In this document: positions 47,456 through 56,662 of the stretch, piece after piece | How positions within the stretch are numbered: the stretch's first letter is position 1 | Layout: each line of letters begins with the position of its first letter | Origin: Competibacter_A sp003527885 | Lineage (GTDB): Bacteria > Pseudomonadota > Gammaproteobacteria > Competibacterales > Competibacteraceae | DNA: 64,000 bases | Reading direction: 5' to 3' | NCBI GenBank assembly: GCA_035442025.1 | Contig: DAORPQ010000004.1 | Location: 22,758 to 86,757, forward strand | Program-made: the position numbers and the translations under genes | The notes under the pieces: model-generated | Databases searched by the model: none | What the model saw: only the letters and a program-made list of their open reading frames with translations | What the model was told of the DNA's origin: nothing

Positions 47456-48267
47456 CGCTCCATTACCGCGCCGCTTTCCAGTGGCAGAGTCGCGCCGTTT
47501 TGGGCCGACACCTGACCGTGTACCGCCGTAACTGGTATACCGCCGCGCTGCCGCCGTTGTTCGAACCCATCATCCTGCTGCTGGCGTTCGGGGTGGGGTT
47601 GGGCGGTTTCATTCCCGAATTCGCCTGGCGCGGGCGGCCCGTACCCTATCTGGCCTACCTGGCGCCCGGCATGTTGGCCTACACCGCGTTCATGACCGCC
47701 TTCTTTCAAGCGTTGTTCGCGGCCTACATCCGAATGCATTACCAGAAAACCTGGGAAGGGCAACTCATCACCCAGGTGCGGCTGGAGCATGTGGTTTGGG
47801 GCGAGGCGCTGTGGGCCGCCACCCTGGGTACTTTCTATGCCCTGATCGTGATTCTGGTGCTGGCGGGCTTCTCGCTGACCGGCTGGCTGCACCTGCACTG
47901 GTTCAGCGCGCTGCTGGTGCTGCCGTTGCTGTTTCTCGCCGCGCTGGCCTTCGCTTCGTTGGGGCTCTTGTTCACGGCGCTGGTACCCAGCATCGATCAC
48001 ATGAACATCCCGTTCTTTCTGGTGATCATGCCGCTCGGTTTCGCCAGCAGCACCTACTTTCCCCTGGAAGGCGACTCGCCCTGGATTCGGCTTTGGTTGA
48101 CCCTGAACCCCTTGCACCATCTGGCGGAAGGGGTCCGTTTCCTGCTGCTGACCGGCGAGCTAAACCAACATTTGGCGGCGGCCTGCGGCCTGTTTTTACT
48201 GATGATCTCGATCCTTATCCCCATCGACGAGCGGCTGTTACGCAAGCGGGTGTTGGGTGAGGGTTGA
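47452..48267 (+). CDS. NodJ-type ABC-2 permease
   Basis: The product has 271 residues with six hydrophobic segments. The N-terminal cytoplasmic stretch has RHLTVYRRNWYTAALPPLFEP as in NodJ-like permeases, and LGFASSTYFPLE and LNPLHHLAEGVRFLLL match the ABC-2 C-terminal pattern. ATG at 47452 overlaps the ATPase stop. Together with the ATPase it forms an inner-membrane exporter. Confidence 0.9.
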   Translation: MTLHYRAAFQWQSRAVLGRHLTVYRRNWYTAALPPLFEPIILLLAFGVGLGGFIPEFAWRGRPVPYLAYLAPGMLAYTAFMTAFFQALFAAYIRMHYQKTWEGQLITQVRLEHVVWGEALWAATLGTFYALIVILVLAGFSLTGWLHLHWFSALLVLPLLFLAALAFASLGLLFTALVPSIDHMNIPFFLVIMPLGFASSTYFPLEGDSPWIRLWLTLNPLHHLAEGVRFLLLTGELNQHLAAACGLFLLMISILIPIDERLLRKRVLGEG

Positions 48268-48328
48268 CGGTTTTTCGCAGCATCACCTTGGAAATGCGTG
48301 CCTCGCAACCATTATAAGAATTTTAATC

Positions 48329-50518
48329 ATGAGACTTTTTTTATTTCGTACCGCATCCGCGCTCGCTATTGCCGCTTTATCCGCCAGCCTTGCGCCAAGC
48401 CATGCGGCGCCTGCTGTCGACGTTACCGTCGACCTTCGCGCCGGTCCCACCAACACGTTCATTCCCGCCGTCGCGCTGGGCGCTGGGGTGGACGGCCACT
48501 CGCGCAGCGACAGCGCGGCCATCTACCAGCCGGAAACCCTGCGCGCGATGCGCTCGGCGGGGTTGGGAGCGCTCAGCTACCGGCTGCGCACCGAACTGGC
48601 GATCGAGGCTTGGCACTGGAATCCGCGCGGGCGCTGGAGCGACCGTCCGCACGCCCGAGGCTACTGGACCTCCGACGACCGGCCGAGCGCCCCGATCCCG
48701 ACCTCCTACGGCTATCGTTTGCCGCGCCGTGGCAACTCCGTCGATCAGGCGGAAAACGACGGTTACTCCCGGCTCGCCGATGGCGATTCCGCCAGCTTTT
48801 GGAAAAGCAATCCTTACCTGGATCGCCGTTACACCGGCGAAGACAACCGCCGCCACCCCCAATGGTTGATTGCCGACTTGGGAAGTCGCACGCCGGTAAA
48901 CGGTATTCGCATCATTTGGGGCAACCCTTATGCGGTGCGCTATGCGGTGCAGTACTGGGACGGCGAAGACCCGCAAGATCCGGACGAGTATCCCGACGGT
49001 CGCTGGCAACCCTTTCCCGAAGGCGCGGTAGCGCAGGGCCACGGCGGTAATGTCACGCTGCGCTTGAGCCAGTCCCCAATCGCCGTGCGTTTCCTGCGAG
49101 TTTTGTTGGAAGATGCCTCCCACACCGCGCCGCCGAGCGCCAAAGACCCGCGCGATGCGCTCGGCTACGCGGTGCGGGAAATTTATCTCGGAACGCTGGA
49201 TGCCGCCGGCCGACTCCGCGACGCGGTGCGCCACGGTAAGACCCGCAAAACCCAGACCCGGTTTTTCGTCTCCTCCACCGATCCCTGGCACCGCGCCAGC
49301 GATCTGGATAACGGGGTGGAACAGCCCGGCATCGACCGGTTGTTCGCCAGTGGCCTGACTCGCGGTTTGCCGGTGCTGATGGCAGTAGGCGCGCTCTACG
49401 ACACGCCGGACAACGCCGCTGCCCTGCTGCGCTATCTGCGGCGACGCGGCTATCCCCTGCGCGGCATCGAGATCGGCGAGGAGCCTGACGGTCAGTACGT
49501 TGCGCCGGAGGACTACGGCGCGCTCTACCTGCAAACGGCGGACGCGCTGCGCGCCATAGATTCCACCATCACCCTGGGCGGTCCTTCGTTCCAATCGCTT
49601 TGGGATCAACCGATGATGGCGTGGTCGGGAACCGCAATCGCGCCCGATCGCCCTTGGCTCGCGCGCTTTCTGGCCTATCTCGACGAAAGGAACCGTAAAG
49701 CGGCCCTGGGCTTTCTGTCCTTCGAGTGGTATCCCTTCGATGATGTTTGCGAGCCGCCCGCCGCTCAATTACAACAGGCGGCAGCGCTGCTGGCCTCAGG
49801 CCTGGCGGAGCTTTACCGCCAGGGGTTGGCGCGCGACATCCCGCTCTATATCACCGAATACGGCTATTCCGCGTTCTCTGCCCAAGCGGAAGTTGATCTG
49901 ACCGGCGCCTTGTTCAACGCCGATGCCGTGGGAACCTTCCTGACCCTCGGCGGCGCGACCGCCTATTTGTACGGCTACGAACCCAGCCCGATTTATCGGG
50001 GACCGGACTGTAACACCTGGGGTAACAACACTTTGTTTTTAGCGGACGAGCGCCGCCGAATTTTGGCGCGCACCGCAACTTACCACGCCGCAACCTTACT
50101 GAACCGACAATGGGTAGGGGACCCGACCCAGGCCCACGAGGTCTATCCGGCCACACTGGATAACGCTATTTCAGATGACTCATCGCCGTTGGGCGTTTAT
50201 GCTGTAAGGCGTCCCGATCGACGATGGGCAATTTTGGCGGTCAACAAGGACCCGCAACGAGACTGGACTATCGCGTTGCATTTCGTGGGGCCCGCCTCCG
50301 ATACCGTCGTGCCTTTGCTCGGTCCCGCCGATCTTTATCAGTTTTCCGCCGAACAATACCGCTGGCAAGCGAACGGCGCGCGCGGGCGACCGGCGCGCAG
50401 TCGGCCGCCCGAGCACACCCGCCTGTCCGACCGCGCTGCGGTGAGCGTGCGGTTGCCACCCTGGTCGCTGACGGTGGTTCAAAGCGCGGGACCGCGATCT
50501 CGGGCGACCGCGCCGTGA
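48329..50518 (+). CDS. Secreted glycosidase-like protein with F5/8 type C-like region
   Basis: The product has 729 residues with a signal peptide (ALAIAALSASLAPSHAA). A discoidin-like section lies around residues 180-260 (PQWLIADLGSRTPVNGIRII, then RFLRVLLEDAS), inserted in a larger barrel-like domain. The barrel part has EIGEEPDGQY, resembling the clan A acid/base Asn/Glu-Glu-Pro, and LYITEYGYSAF, resembling the nucleophile Glu. The C-terminal region has a beta-sandwich character. It looks like a GH39/GH-A clan hydrolase acting on an extracellular polysaccharide; exact family unsure. ATG at 48329 begins the signal peptide. It sits between the exporter and the synthase fusion on the same strand. 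Confidence 0.72.
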   Translation: MRLFLFRTASALAIAALSASLAPSHAAPAVDVTVDLRAGPTNTFIPAVALGAGVDGHSRSDSAAIYQPETLRAMRSAGLGALSYRLRTELAIEAWHWNPRGRWSDRPHARGYWTSDDRPSAPIPTSYGYRLPRRGNSVDQAENDGYSRLADGDSASFWKSNPYLDRRYTGEDNRRHPQWLIADLGSRTPVNGIRIIWGNPYAVRYAVQYWDGEDPQDPDEYPDGRWQPFPEGAVAQGHGGNVTLRLSQSPIAVRFLRVLLEDASHTAPPSAKDPRDALGYAVREIYLGTLDAAGRLRDAVRHGKTRKTQTRFFVSSTDPWHRASDLDNGVEQPGIDRLFASGLTRGLPVLMAVGALYDTPDNAAALLRYLRRRGYPLRGIEIGEEPDGQYVAPEDYGALYLQTADALRAIDSTITLGGPSFQSLWDQPMMAWSGTAIAPDRPWLARFLAYLDERNRKAALGFLSFEWYPFDDVCEPPAAQLQQAAALLASGLAELYRQGLARDIPLYITEYGYSAFSAQAEVDLTGALFNADAVGTFLTLGGATAYLYGYEPSPIYRGPDCNTWGNNTLFLADERRRILARTATYHAATLLNRQWVGDPTQAHEVYPATLDNAISDDSSPLGVYAVRRPDRRWAILAVNKDPQRDWTIALHFVGPASDTVVPLLGPADLYQFSAEQYRWQANGARGRPARSRPPEHTRLSDRAAVSVRLPPWSLTVVQSAGPRSRATAP

Positions 50519-50582
50519 TGCATCGCAGCGCTCCAACAGCGACCGCAACCTGACGGACGGCCTTCGACCGCAATCTATCGCC

Positions 50583-53500
50583 ATGTCCCAGCCTTTGCTC
50601 AAACCGGAAGATCCGGCCGGTTCCGATGCGCCGTTAGCGCCAGCGGAAAGCGGCGCTGTCATGGTCAAGCCAGTCTTCTTCGATCCCGCGCGCAAGCGCT
50701 GGCCACGCCTGCGCGCGGGGATGATGCTGGCCGCACTCGGCCTGACGGTGCTGTTGGGGGGACTCTTGGCCAGCATCCTGGCCAGTCCGGTGCTGCCCGC
50801 GCTCAACCTGCCGGGCGCCAGTTTTTTGCCGCTAGGGGCCCACGCCGTTCCCGCCCTGCCCGCGCTAGCTCCCGAGCGCGCGCTCACCCGCCGCGAACGC
50901 GCCCTGCATAAAACCAAGCTGAAACTGGCTCGCGAGCGCGAGCGCGATTTGCGACAACTGCTGGCGACCCAGATTCACAAAGCGGGTCCCATCGCGGACA
51001 AACCGCAACTCGCCATCGGCTTTTTCGTGAACTGGGACGATTCGAGCATGACTTCGCTCAAGCAGAATCTCGGCAGCCTGGATATGGTGATCGCCGAGTG
51101 GCTGCACCTTGCGGCCGAGGATGGCTCGTTGCGAGAAGACGATCCCGTCCGTCAGTCGCAGGCCACGAGCTACATCCGCACCCGCCATCCCGATTTGTCG
51201 ATCGTCCCGCTGGTCAACAACTGGAACGGTCACGACTGGGAAGGGGCAAAACTGGGGCGGGTGCTGGCCGACCAGCCGGCGCGGACGCGCGTAATCGGGC
51301 AGTTGCTCGCCTATGTGGAACGCCACAATTTCGCCGGCGTCAGCATCGACTTCGAAAACATCCCCGCCAAGGCTCAACCCGACTTCCAGCGCTTCATGGC
51401 CGAACTCTACACCGTGTTCCATCCGAAGAATTTATCGGTCTCGGTGAACGTGCCGGCCAGCGACCCAGCCTTCGACTACCGCAAATTGGCCGGCAGCGCC
51501 GATCACCTGATCCTGATGGCCTACGACGAGCACTGGTCCACCGGCGCGCCCGGCCCCATCGCCAGCCTGCCTTGGTTCGCCAAAGTGCTGCGCCAGCGCC
51601 AGCATGACGTACCCGCCGCCAAAACGATCGTCGCCATCGGCAATTACGCTTACGATTGGGAAAACGGCCACCCCGCCGAGGAGCGGACCTTCGAAGAAGC
51701 GGTGCTGGTCGCCAAGGAATCGGAAGGCGCTATTCATCTCGACCCCGTTTCGCTCAATCCCACCTTCGATTACGCCGACGACAACGATCGCATCCATCAT
51801 GTCTGGATGTTGGACGCTGTTACGGCTTTCAATCAGTTGGCGGTCGTGGGTTCAATACGACCGCGCGGGGTCGCGCTCTGGCGTCTGGGCAGCGAAGATC
51901 CCGCGCTCTGGCGGGTGTTTGGCAAAACCGGGCCGATGGACGCGGCGCGCGCCGCCGAATTGGGCGAAATCCATTTCGGCTACGGTCTGGATTACGAGGG
52001 GAAAGGCGAGGTCCTCGAAATCACCGCCCGCCCGCAGCCGGGGGCTCGGACCCTCACTTTCGATCCGAAACGCAACTTGATTACCGCCGAACGCTACACG
52101 CAATTTCCGTCGCCCTACATGATTACCCGGCACGGCGGCATACCGCGCAAGGTCGCCTTGACTTTCGACGATGGCCCCGATTCACGCTTTACGCCCCAGA
52201 TTCTCGATGAGCTCCATAAAGCCGGCGTTCCGGCCACCTTCTTCATCATCGGCGTCAACGGCGAGCTGAATCCAGATTTGTTGCGACGCGAGGTCGATGA
52301 AGGCCATGAGATCGGCAATCACACCTTCACCCATCCCAACATTTCCAGCATTTCCTCGGGCCAGTTTCAGCTCGAACTGTCCGCGACCCAACGTCTGCTG
52401 GCCAGCGCGGTGGGCCGCCATTCGTTGCTGTTCCGCCCGCCTTACGCGGTCGACGCCGAACCCGAAACCATCGACCAGCTCCGCCCCATCGAGTGGGCGT
52501 CCGAACAAGGCTATCTGGTGGTGGGGATGCAGATCGACCCCGACGATTGGCAGCGGCCCGGCGTGGAGGAGATCGTCCGGCGCACCGTGGCCGAGGCGGA
52601 ACGCGGCGAAGGCAACATGATCCTGCTGCACGACGCCGGCGGCGACCGCAGCCAAACCGTGGAAGCCATTCCCAAAATCGTCGCGGCGTTGCGCGAGCGG
52701 GGTTTCCAGTTCGTGACCGTCTCCGATTTGCTGGGCCGGAGCCGCGACGAGGTCATGCCGCCGGTGCCGCCCGACAGCCGGTGGCAAACTTGGTGGGACG
52801 GGGCGGCGTTCGGCGTGTTCAACTGGTCGGCGGCGCTCATCCATTGGCTGTTTTTGCTGGGGATCGTGCTCGGCATCGCCCGCTTGCTGTTGATCGGCGT
52901 GCTCGCCCTGTACCAGCGCTGGCGCGGGCGGCACGCGGTCTTCGACCCGACCTATACGCCTTCGGTGGCGGTGATCGTGCCCGCCTACAACGAAGAAAAA
53001 GTCATCGCCCAGACCGTTGTTTCCCTGTTGGCCAGCCAGCATCCCCAGCACTTCGAAATTATCGTGATCGACGACGGTTCCGCCGACGCCACCTATCGGG
53101 TAGCGCGTGACACCTTCGCGAACGATCTGCGGGTGCGGGTGTTCACCAAACCCAACGGCGGCAAACCGGCCGCGCTCAACTTCGGTCTGGCGCAAACCCG
53201 CGCGGAAATCGTCGTGGCCTTGGACGCCGACACCGTGTTCACCCGCGACACCATCAGCAAGTTGGTCCGGCATTTTGCCGATCCGGGCATTGGCGCGGTG
53301 GCCGGCAACGCCAAGGTGGGCAACCGGGTCAACCTGCTCACCCGTTGGCAGGCGCTGGAATATATCACCAGCCAGAACCTGGACCGGCGCGCTTTCGATG
53401 TGCTCAACTGTATTACGGTGGTCCCCGGCGCGGTGGGGGCTTGGCGGCGCGAGCTGATCGCACGGGCCGGTGGGTTCACTCATCTCACGCTGGCGGAGGA

Positions 53501-54083
53501 CGCCGATCTCACCATGCAGATCCGCAAGCTGGGCTACACCATCGCGTATGAAGACGAAGCGGTGGCCCTGACCGAGGCGCCCGATACCGTGGGCGGGTTC
53601 ATCCGCCAACGTTACCGGTGGATGTACGGCACCATGCAGGCGGCCTGGAAGCACCGCGATGTGCTGTTCCGGCCGCGTTACGGCGCGCTGGGTTTTGTGG
53701 CCCTGCCCAATATCTTTATCTTCCAGGTCTTTTTCCCGTTGATTTCACCGGTGATGGATCTGCTGCTCATCGGGTCGCTGGCCAGCGCGGCCTTCAATTA
53801 CGGGCAGCATCCCGCCGAGTTTTCAGCGGATGCGCTCTGGCGCGTCCTGTTCTACTACGCCCTGTTCGTGACGGTGGACTATCTGGCCGCCGTGTTGGCT
53901 TTCGCGCTGGAGCGCCGGGAAAGTTGGAGCCTGTTGGTCTGGCTGTTCTGGCAGCGCTTTTTCTATCGCCAGCTGATGTACTACGTCGCCATCAAGAGCA
54001 CGCTGACCTCCCTGCGAGGCGTCCTGGTCGGTTGGGGCAAGTTGGAGCGCAAAGCGACGGTGACGGTGCGGGAGGCCACTTAA
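50583..54083 (+). CDS. GH18-like / NodB polysaccharide deacetylase / GT2 glycosyltransferase fusion
   Basis: The product has 1166 residues. After an N-terminal helix (about 45-66) comes a GH18-like domain (about 140-480) with GVSIDFEN (Asp256, Glu258). Then a NodB deacetylase domain (about 520-740) with TFDDGPD (Asp529/530), metal His580/His584 in HTFTHPN and RPPYAVDAE. A membrane helix near 755-785 leads to a processive GT2 domain with VIVPAYNEE, DDGS (Asp830/831), ALDADT (Asp881/883) and QRYRW (1009-1013), then more helices. GH18 and NodB parts should face the periplasm, GT2 the cytoplasm. The combination suggests synthesis, deacetylation and trimming of an aminosugar polysaccharide. Last gene of a run with the exporter. 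Confidence 0.88.
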   Translation: MSQPLLKPEDPAGSDAPLAPAESGAVMVKPVFFDPARKRWPRLRAGMMLAALGLTVLLGGLLASILASPVLPALNLPGASFLPLGAHAVPALPALAPERALTRRERALHKTKLKLARERERDLRQLLATQIHKAGPIADKPQLAIGFFVNWDDSSMTSLKQNLGSLDMVIAEWLHLAAEDGSLREDDPVRQSQATSYIRTRHPDLSIVPLVNNWNGHDWEGAKLGRVLADQPARTRVIGQLLAYVERHNFAGVSIDFENIPAKAQPDFQRFMAELYTVFHPKNLSVSVNVPASDPAFDYRKLAGSADHLILMAYDEHWSTGAPGPIASLPWFAKVLRQRQHDVPAAKTIVAIGNYAYDWENGHPAEERTFEEAVLVAKESEGAIHLDPVSLNPTFDYADDNDRIHHVWMLDAVTAFNQLAVVGSIRPRGVALWRLGSEDPALWRVFGKTGPMDAARAAELGEIHFGYGLDYEGKGEVLEITARPQPGARTLTFDPKRNLITAERYTQFPSPYMITRHGGIPRKVALTFDDGPDSRFTPQILDELHKAGVPATFFIIGVNGELNPDLLRREVDEGHEIGNHTFTHPNISSISSGQFQLELSATQRLLASAVGRHSLLFRPPYAVDAEPETIDQLRPIEWASEQGYLVVGMQIDPDDWQRPGVEEIVRRTVAEAERGEGNMILLHDAGGDRSQTVEAIPKIVAALRERGFQFVTVSDLLGRSRDEVMPPVPPDSRWQTWWDGAAFGVFNWSAALIHWLFLLGIVLGIARLLLIGVLALYQRWRGRHAVFDPTYTPSVAVIVPAYNEEKVIAQTVVSLLASQHPQHFEIIVIDDGSADATYRVARDTFANDLRVRVFTKPNGGKPAALNFGLAQTRAEIVVALDADTVFTRDTISKLVRHFADPGIGAVAGNAKVGNRVNLLTRWQALEYITSQNLDRRAFDVLNCITVVPGAVGAWRRELIARAGGFTHLTLAEDADLTMQIRKLGYTIAYEDEAVALTEAPDTVGGFIRQRYRWMYGTMQAAWKHRDVLFRPRYGALGFVALPNIFIFQVFFPLISPVMDLLLIGSLASAAFNYGQHPAEFSADALWRVLFYYALFVTVDYLAAVLAFALERRESWSLLVWLFWQRFFYRQLMYYVAIKSTLTSLRGVLVGWGKLERKATVTVREAT

Positions 54084-54667
54084 GCCGATGATTCCCACCA
54101 ACGGGTGTAATTGACACTCAGCGCGGCCACACCGTCCTCGACCGTCGAGAAATCAAAAAAAGGCAGGTCGTATCGCTTGCATTCCTTTCGATACCATCTG
54201 CTTAATTTTATCTGTTCTTGCAGAAAAGAATGTGCTGCCTTCGCCGATTTTTCCGCCAGCCAGTGGACTTTTTTCTTTCTGATCATCTTGAAGCGCGCTT
54301 CCACTTTCAGGCGCGGATACCCGCAATACACCGGGTAGAAGCGACCGTCGGACGCTTCTTTCAGCTTCCTCGCCTTCGAGGGATCGATCCAGCCGCCTTC
54401 GACAATACAAAACGCATCCGCGGATAAGAGCCGCGCCACAACCTCCAGGGCGATCTTCTGGGTGACTTTTTCCAAAGCGCCCTGATCGTCGACGACTTTC
54501 CCAAGAATATCGTAAAAATTATCCAGCTCGACGACCGCGCGCCCATCTCTGGCCGCCAGCATTCTCGCGGCTGTCGACTTCCCGGACGCGCTCGCCCCAC
54601 CGATGAAATAAATCGAACCGCGCGATGTCGCAGCTTTCTCGCCTGGGACTTTTTCATTTTCGGACAC
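54080..54667 (-). CDS. P-loop kinase-like hypothetical protein
   Basis: The product has 195 residues. Walker A is FIGGASASGKST, followed by a substrate-binding-like acidic patch (VVELDNFYDIL). The AFCIVEGGWIDPSKA segment looks like a Walker B/uridine-kinase type strand, and a basic cluster RKKKVHW follows. It looks like a small-molecule or nucleoside kinase fold, but I cannot name the substrate. Base composition is less GC-rich than the neighbours, which may indicate transfer. It overlaps the tail of the synthase fusion by four bases. Confidence 0.7.
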   Translation of the reverse strand: MSENEKVPGEKAATSRGSIYFIGGASASGKSTAARMLAARDGRAVVELDNFYDILGKVVDDQGALEKVTQKIALEVVARLLSADAFCIVEGGWIDPSKARKLKEASDGRFYPVYCGYPRLKVEARFKMIRKKKVHWLAEKSAKAAHSFLQEQIKLSRWYRKECKRYDLPFFDFSTVEDGVAALSVNYTRWWESSA

Positions 54668-54884
54668 GGTCTTTAGGGCTCCGTCTGCTGGCTGCTCGCA
54701 GGTTTTGGCCGACCCATTGCAACCCGAGATTCGCCGGCGAACCGACTTCCATCGGATTCATGTGCGGCCTTGGCAATGCGAGCGCTCATGCCCGTTAGCT
54801 CAATTGAGATAGGCGGCGGCAGTATCCGGGGTGGAGCACACGACGAGCGCGACGCCCTGCGGGCAGCGCCGGCGAACCATCCCT

Positions 54885-55625
54885 TCAAACGTGCTCGTGC
54901 AGCCCGCACTCGCGCTTGAGGCCGAAAAACCGCGTGTCTTCCGGGCTCATCCCATCGACCAGCCGGCGGGTGGTGTGGACATCGCCGATGGAGACGTAGC
55001 CCTGCTCCCACAACGGGTGATAGGGCAAGCCGTATCGGGTGAGATAACGGTAAACGTCGCGGTCGGTCCAATCGATCAGGGGATGAACCTTGCAGCGGCC
55101 GTTGCGCCACAGCAGCACGTCGAGATGCTGGCGGCTTTTCGCCTGCTGACGCCGCAGGCCGGAAATCCAGGCCGCCGCTCCCAAATCCTTGAGCGCCCGC
55201 TGCATCGGCTCGACCTTGTTCAGCCGGTTGTAGCGCTCGATGCCGTCCAAACCCTGTTCCCACAGCTTGCCGTAGCGGGCTTCCTGCCAGGCGGGCCCGT
55301 GTGGGGCGCGGTAGATGTGCAGGTTCAACGCCAGACGTTCGGCAAGCTCGTCGATAAAGCGGTAGGTTTCGGGGAACAGGTAGCCGGTATCGATCAGCAC
55401 GACTGGAATATCCGCTTGCTGGGCGACCACCATGTGCAGACAAACCGCCGACTGAGCCCCGAAGCTGGAGGTCAACACCACGCGGCCCGGAAAGCTTTCC
55501 AAGGTCCAGCCGACCCGGCGCTCGGCGCTTGCCGAATCCAGCTCGCGGTTCATGGTTTCGAGATCGAACCATGGCTCGATGCCGTCCTCCAGTAATCCAG
55601 GTTGTACCACTGCCTGAGTCATCAC
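54885..55625 (-). CDS. cysH: Phosphoadenosine phosphosulfate reductase
   Basis: The product has 246 residues. CysH reduces PAPS to sulfite with thioredoxin. The PP-loop TSSFGAQSAV, IDTGYLFPETY and the C-terminal active-site ECGLHEHV are present. The iron-sulfur CysCys pair found in APS reductases is absent, so PAPS is the expected substrate. The next ATG is one residue in (MTQAVV). No other cys genes are adjacent. Confidence 0.95.
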   Translation of the reverse strand: MMTQAVVQPGLLEDGIEPWFDLETMNRELDSASAERRVGWTLESFPGRVVLTSSFGAQSAVCLHMVVAQQADIPVVLIDTGYLFPETYRFIDELAERLALNLHIYRAPHGPAWQEARYGKLWEQGLDGIERYNRLNKVEPMQRALKDLGAAAWISGLRRQQAKSRQHLDVLLWRNGRCKVHPLIDWTDRDVYRYLTRYGLPYHPLWEQGYVSIGDVHTTRRLVDGMSPEDTRFFGLKRECGLHEHV

Positions 55626-55891
55626 CTGTCTGCCTTGTCGTTTAGCGGGCGGCCGAAAGGCGCGGTCCGCGTGCTTGTCTTTTGTTCTTCAAGTAAACTA
55701 ACAACCCGGCGATAAATCCAAAAGGAATTAATATCTATATATTTATGCCAATAGCTTCTTAAATAAGCCCGTTGATGCAACCATTTGCCCAAGAACGCCC
55801 GCCCGTTTTCCGACCTCAGATCGTGTCACGCTCCAAGCCGCGCTCCAGCGCTGCCGACGTTCGAGCCGCGCCGGCTTGACCTGACGCCTCG
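55626..55891. other. Divergent intergenic region, AT-rich core
   Basis: This lies between divergent cysH and the ABC importer ATPase gene. Positions about 55680-55765 are strikingly AT-rich (runs such as ATATCTATATATTTATG) and probably hold both promoters. I do not see a TPP riboswitch core or a defined regulator site. Confidence 0.45.
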
Positions 55892-56662
55892 ATGACGCCA
55901 TCACAACCCGCGCTTCCCGCCTCCGCAACGCCGCTTCCTGCGCGTCTGGCCGTCAGCTTGCGCGCCGCCCGGCTGGTTTATGGCGGAATGACGCTGTTCG
56001 ACGGGCTGAATCTGGAATTGGGCGGTGGCGGTTTCACCTGTCTGCTCGGCCCGAGCGGCATCGGCAAGAGCAGCCTGCTGCGGCTGCTGGCCGGCTTGAC
56101 ACCCCCCGGCGTCAGCGGCGAACTGCGCGGCGGCGACGGCCGGCCGCTCGCCGGTCGGGTCGCTTACATGGCGCAGCAGGATTTACTGCTACCTTGGCTG
56201 AACGTTTTGCATAACGTCACCCTCGGCGGCCGGTTGCGCGGCGAAGCCGTGGACCGGTCGCGGGCGCTGGGCTTGCTGGGGCGGGTCGGTTTGGCCGATG
56301 CGGTGCTGGCGCGTCCCGACACCTTGTCCGGCGGTATGCGCCAGCGGGTCGCGCTGGCGCGGACTCTGATGGAAGATCGGCCGGTGGTGCTGATGGACGA
56401 ACCGTTTTCCGGTTTGGACGCCCTGACCCGGTTGCGCCTGCAAGCGCTGGCGGCCGAGCTGCTGGCCGGGAGGACCGTGTTGCTGGTCACCCATGACCCG
56501 CTGGAGGCGCTGCGGTTGGGCGAACATATCCTGATCATGAACGGCCGGCCGGCCACGCTGTCGGCGTTGCCCGATTTGCCCGGCACGCCGCCGCGCGAGC
56601 CCGGCGAGCCGGCGGTGCAGGCCGCCTACCGCGCCATCCTGCGCCGGCTGGAAGCGGCATGA
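55892..56662 (+). CDS. ABC importer ATP-binding protein (ThiZ-like)
   Basis: The product has 256 residues. Walker A is LGPSGIGKSSLLR, the signature is LSGGMRQRVALARTL, Walker B VVLMDEPFSGLD, and the H-loop VTHDPLEALRLG. It matches nitrate/taurine/ThiZ-type importers. It heads a three-gene operon with a permease and a THI5/NMT1-like binding protein, pointing to a thiamine pyrimidine precursor as substrate. It overlaps the permease gene by four bases. Confidence 0.88.
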   Translation: MTPSQPALPASATPLPARLAVSLRAARLVYGGMTLFDGLNLELGGGGFTCLLGPSGIGKSSLLRLLAGLTPPGVSGELRGGDGRPLAGRVAYMAQQDLLLPWLNVLHNVTLGGRLRGEAVDRSRALGLLGRVGLADAVLARPDTLSGGMRQRVALARTLMEDRPVVLMDEPFSGLDALTRLRLQALAAELLAGRTVLLVTHDPLEALRLGEHILIMNGRPATLSALPDLPGTPPREPGEPAVQAAYRAILRRLEAA

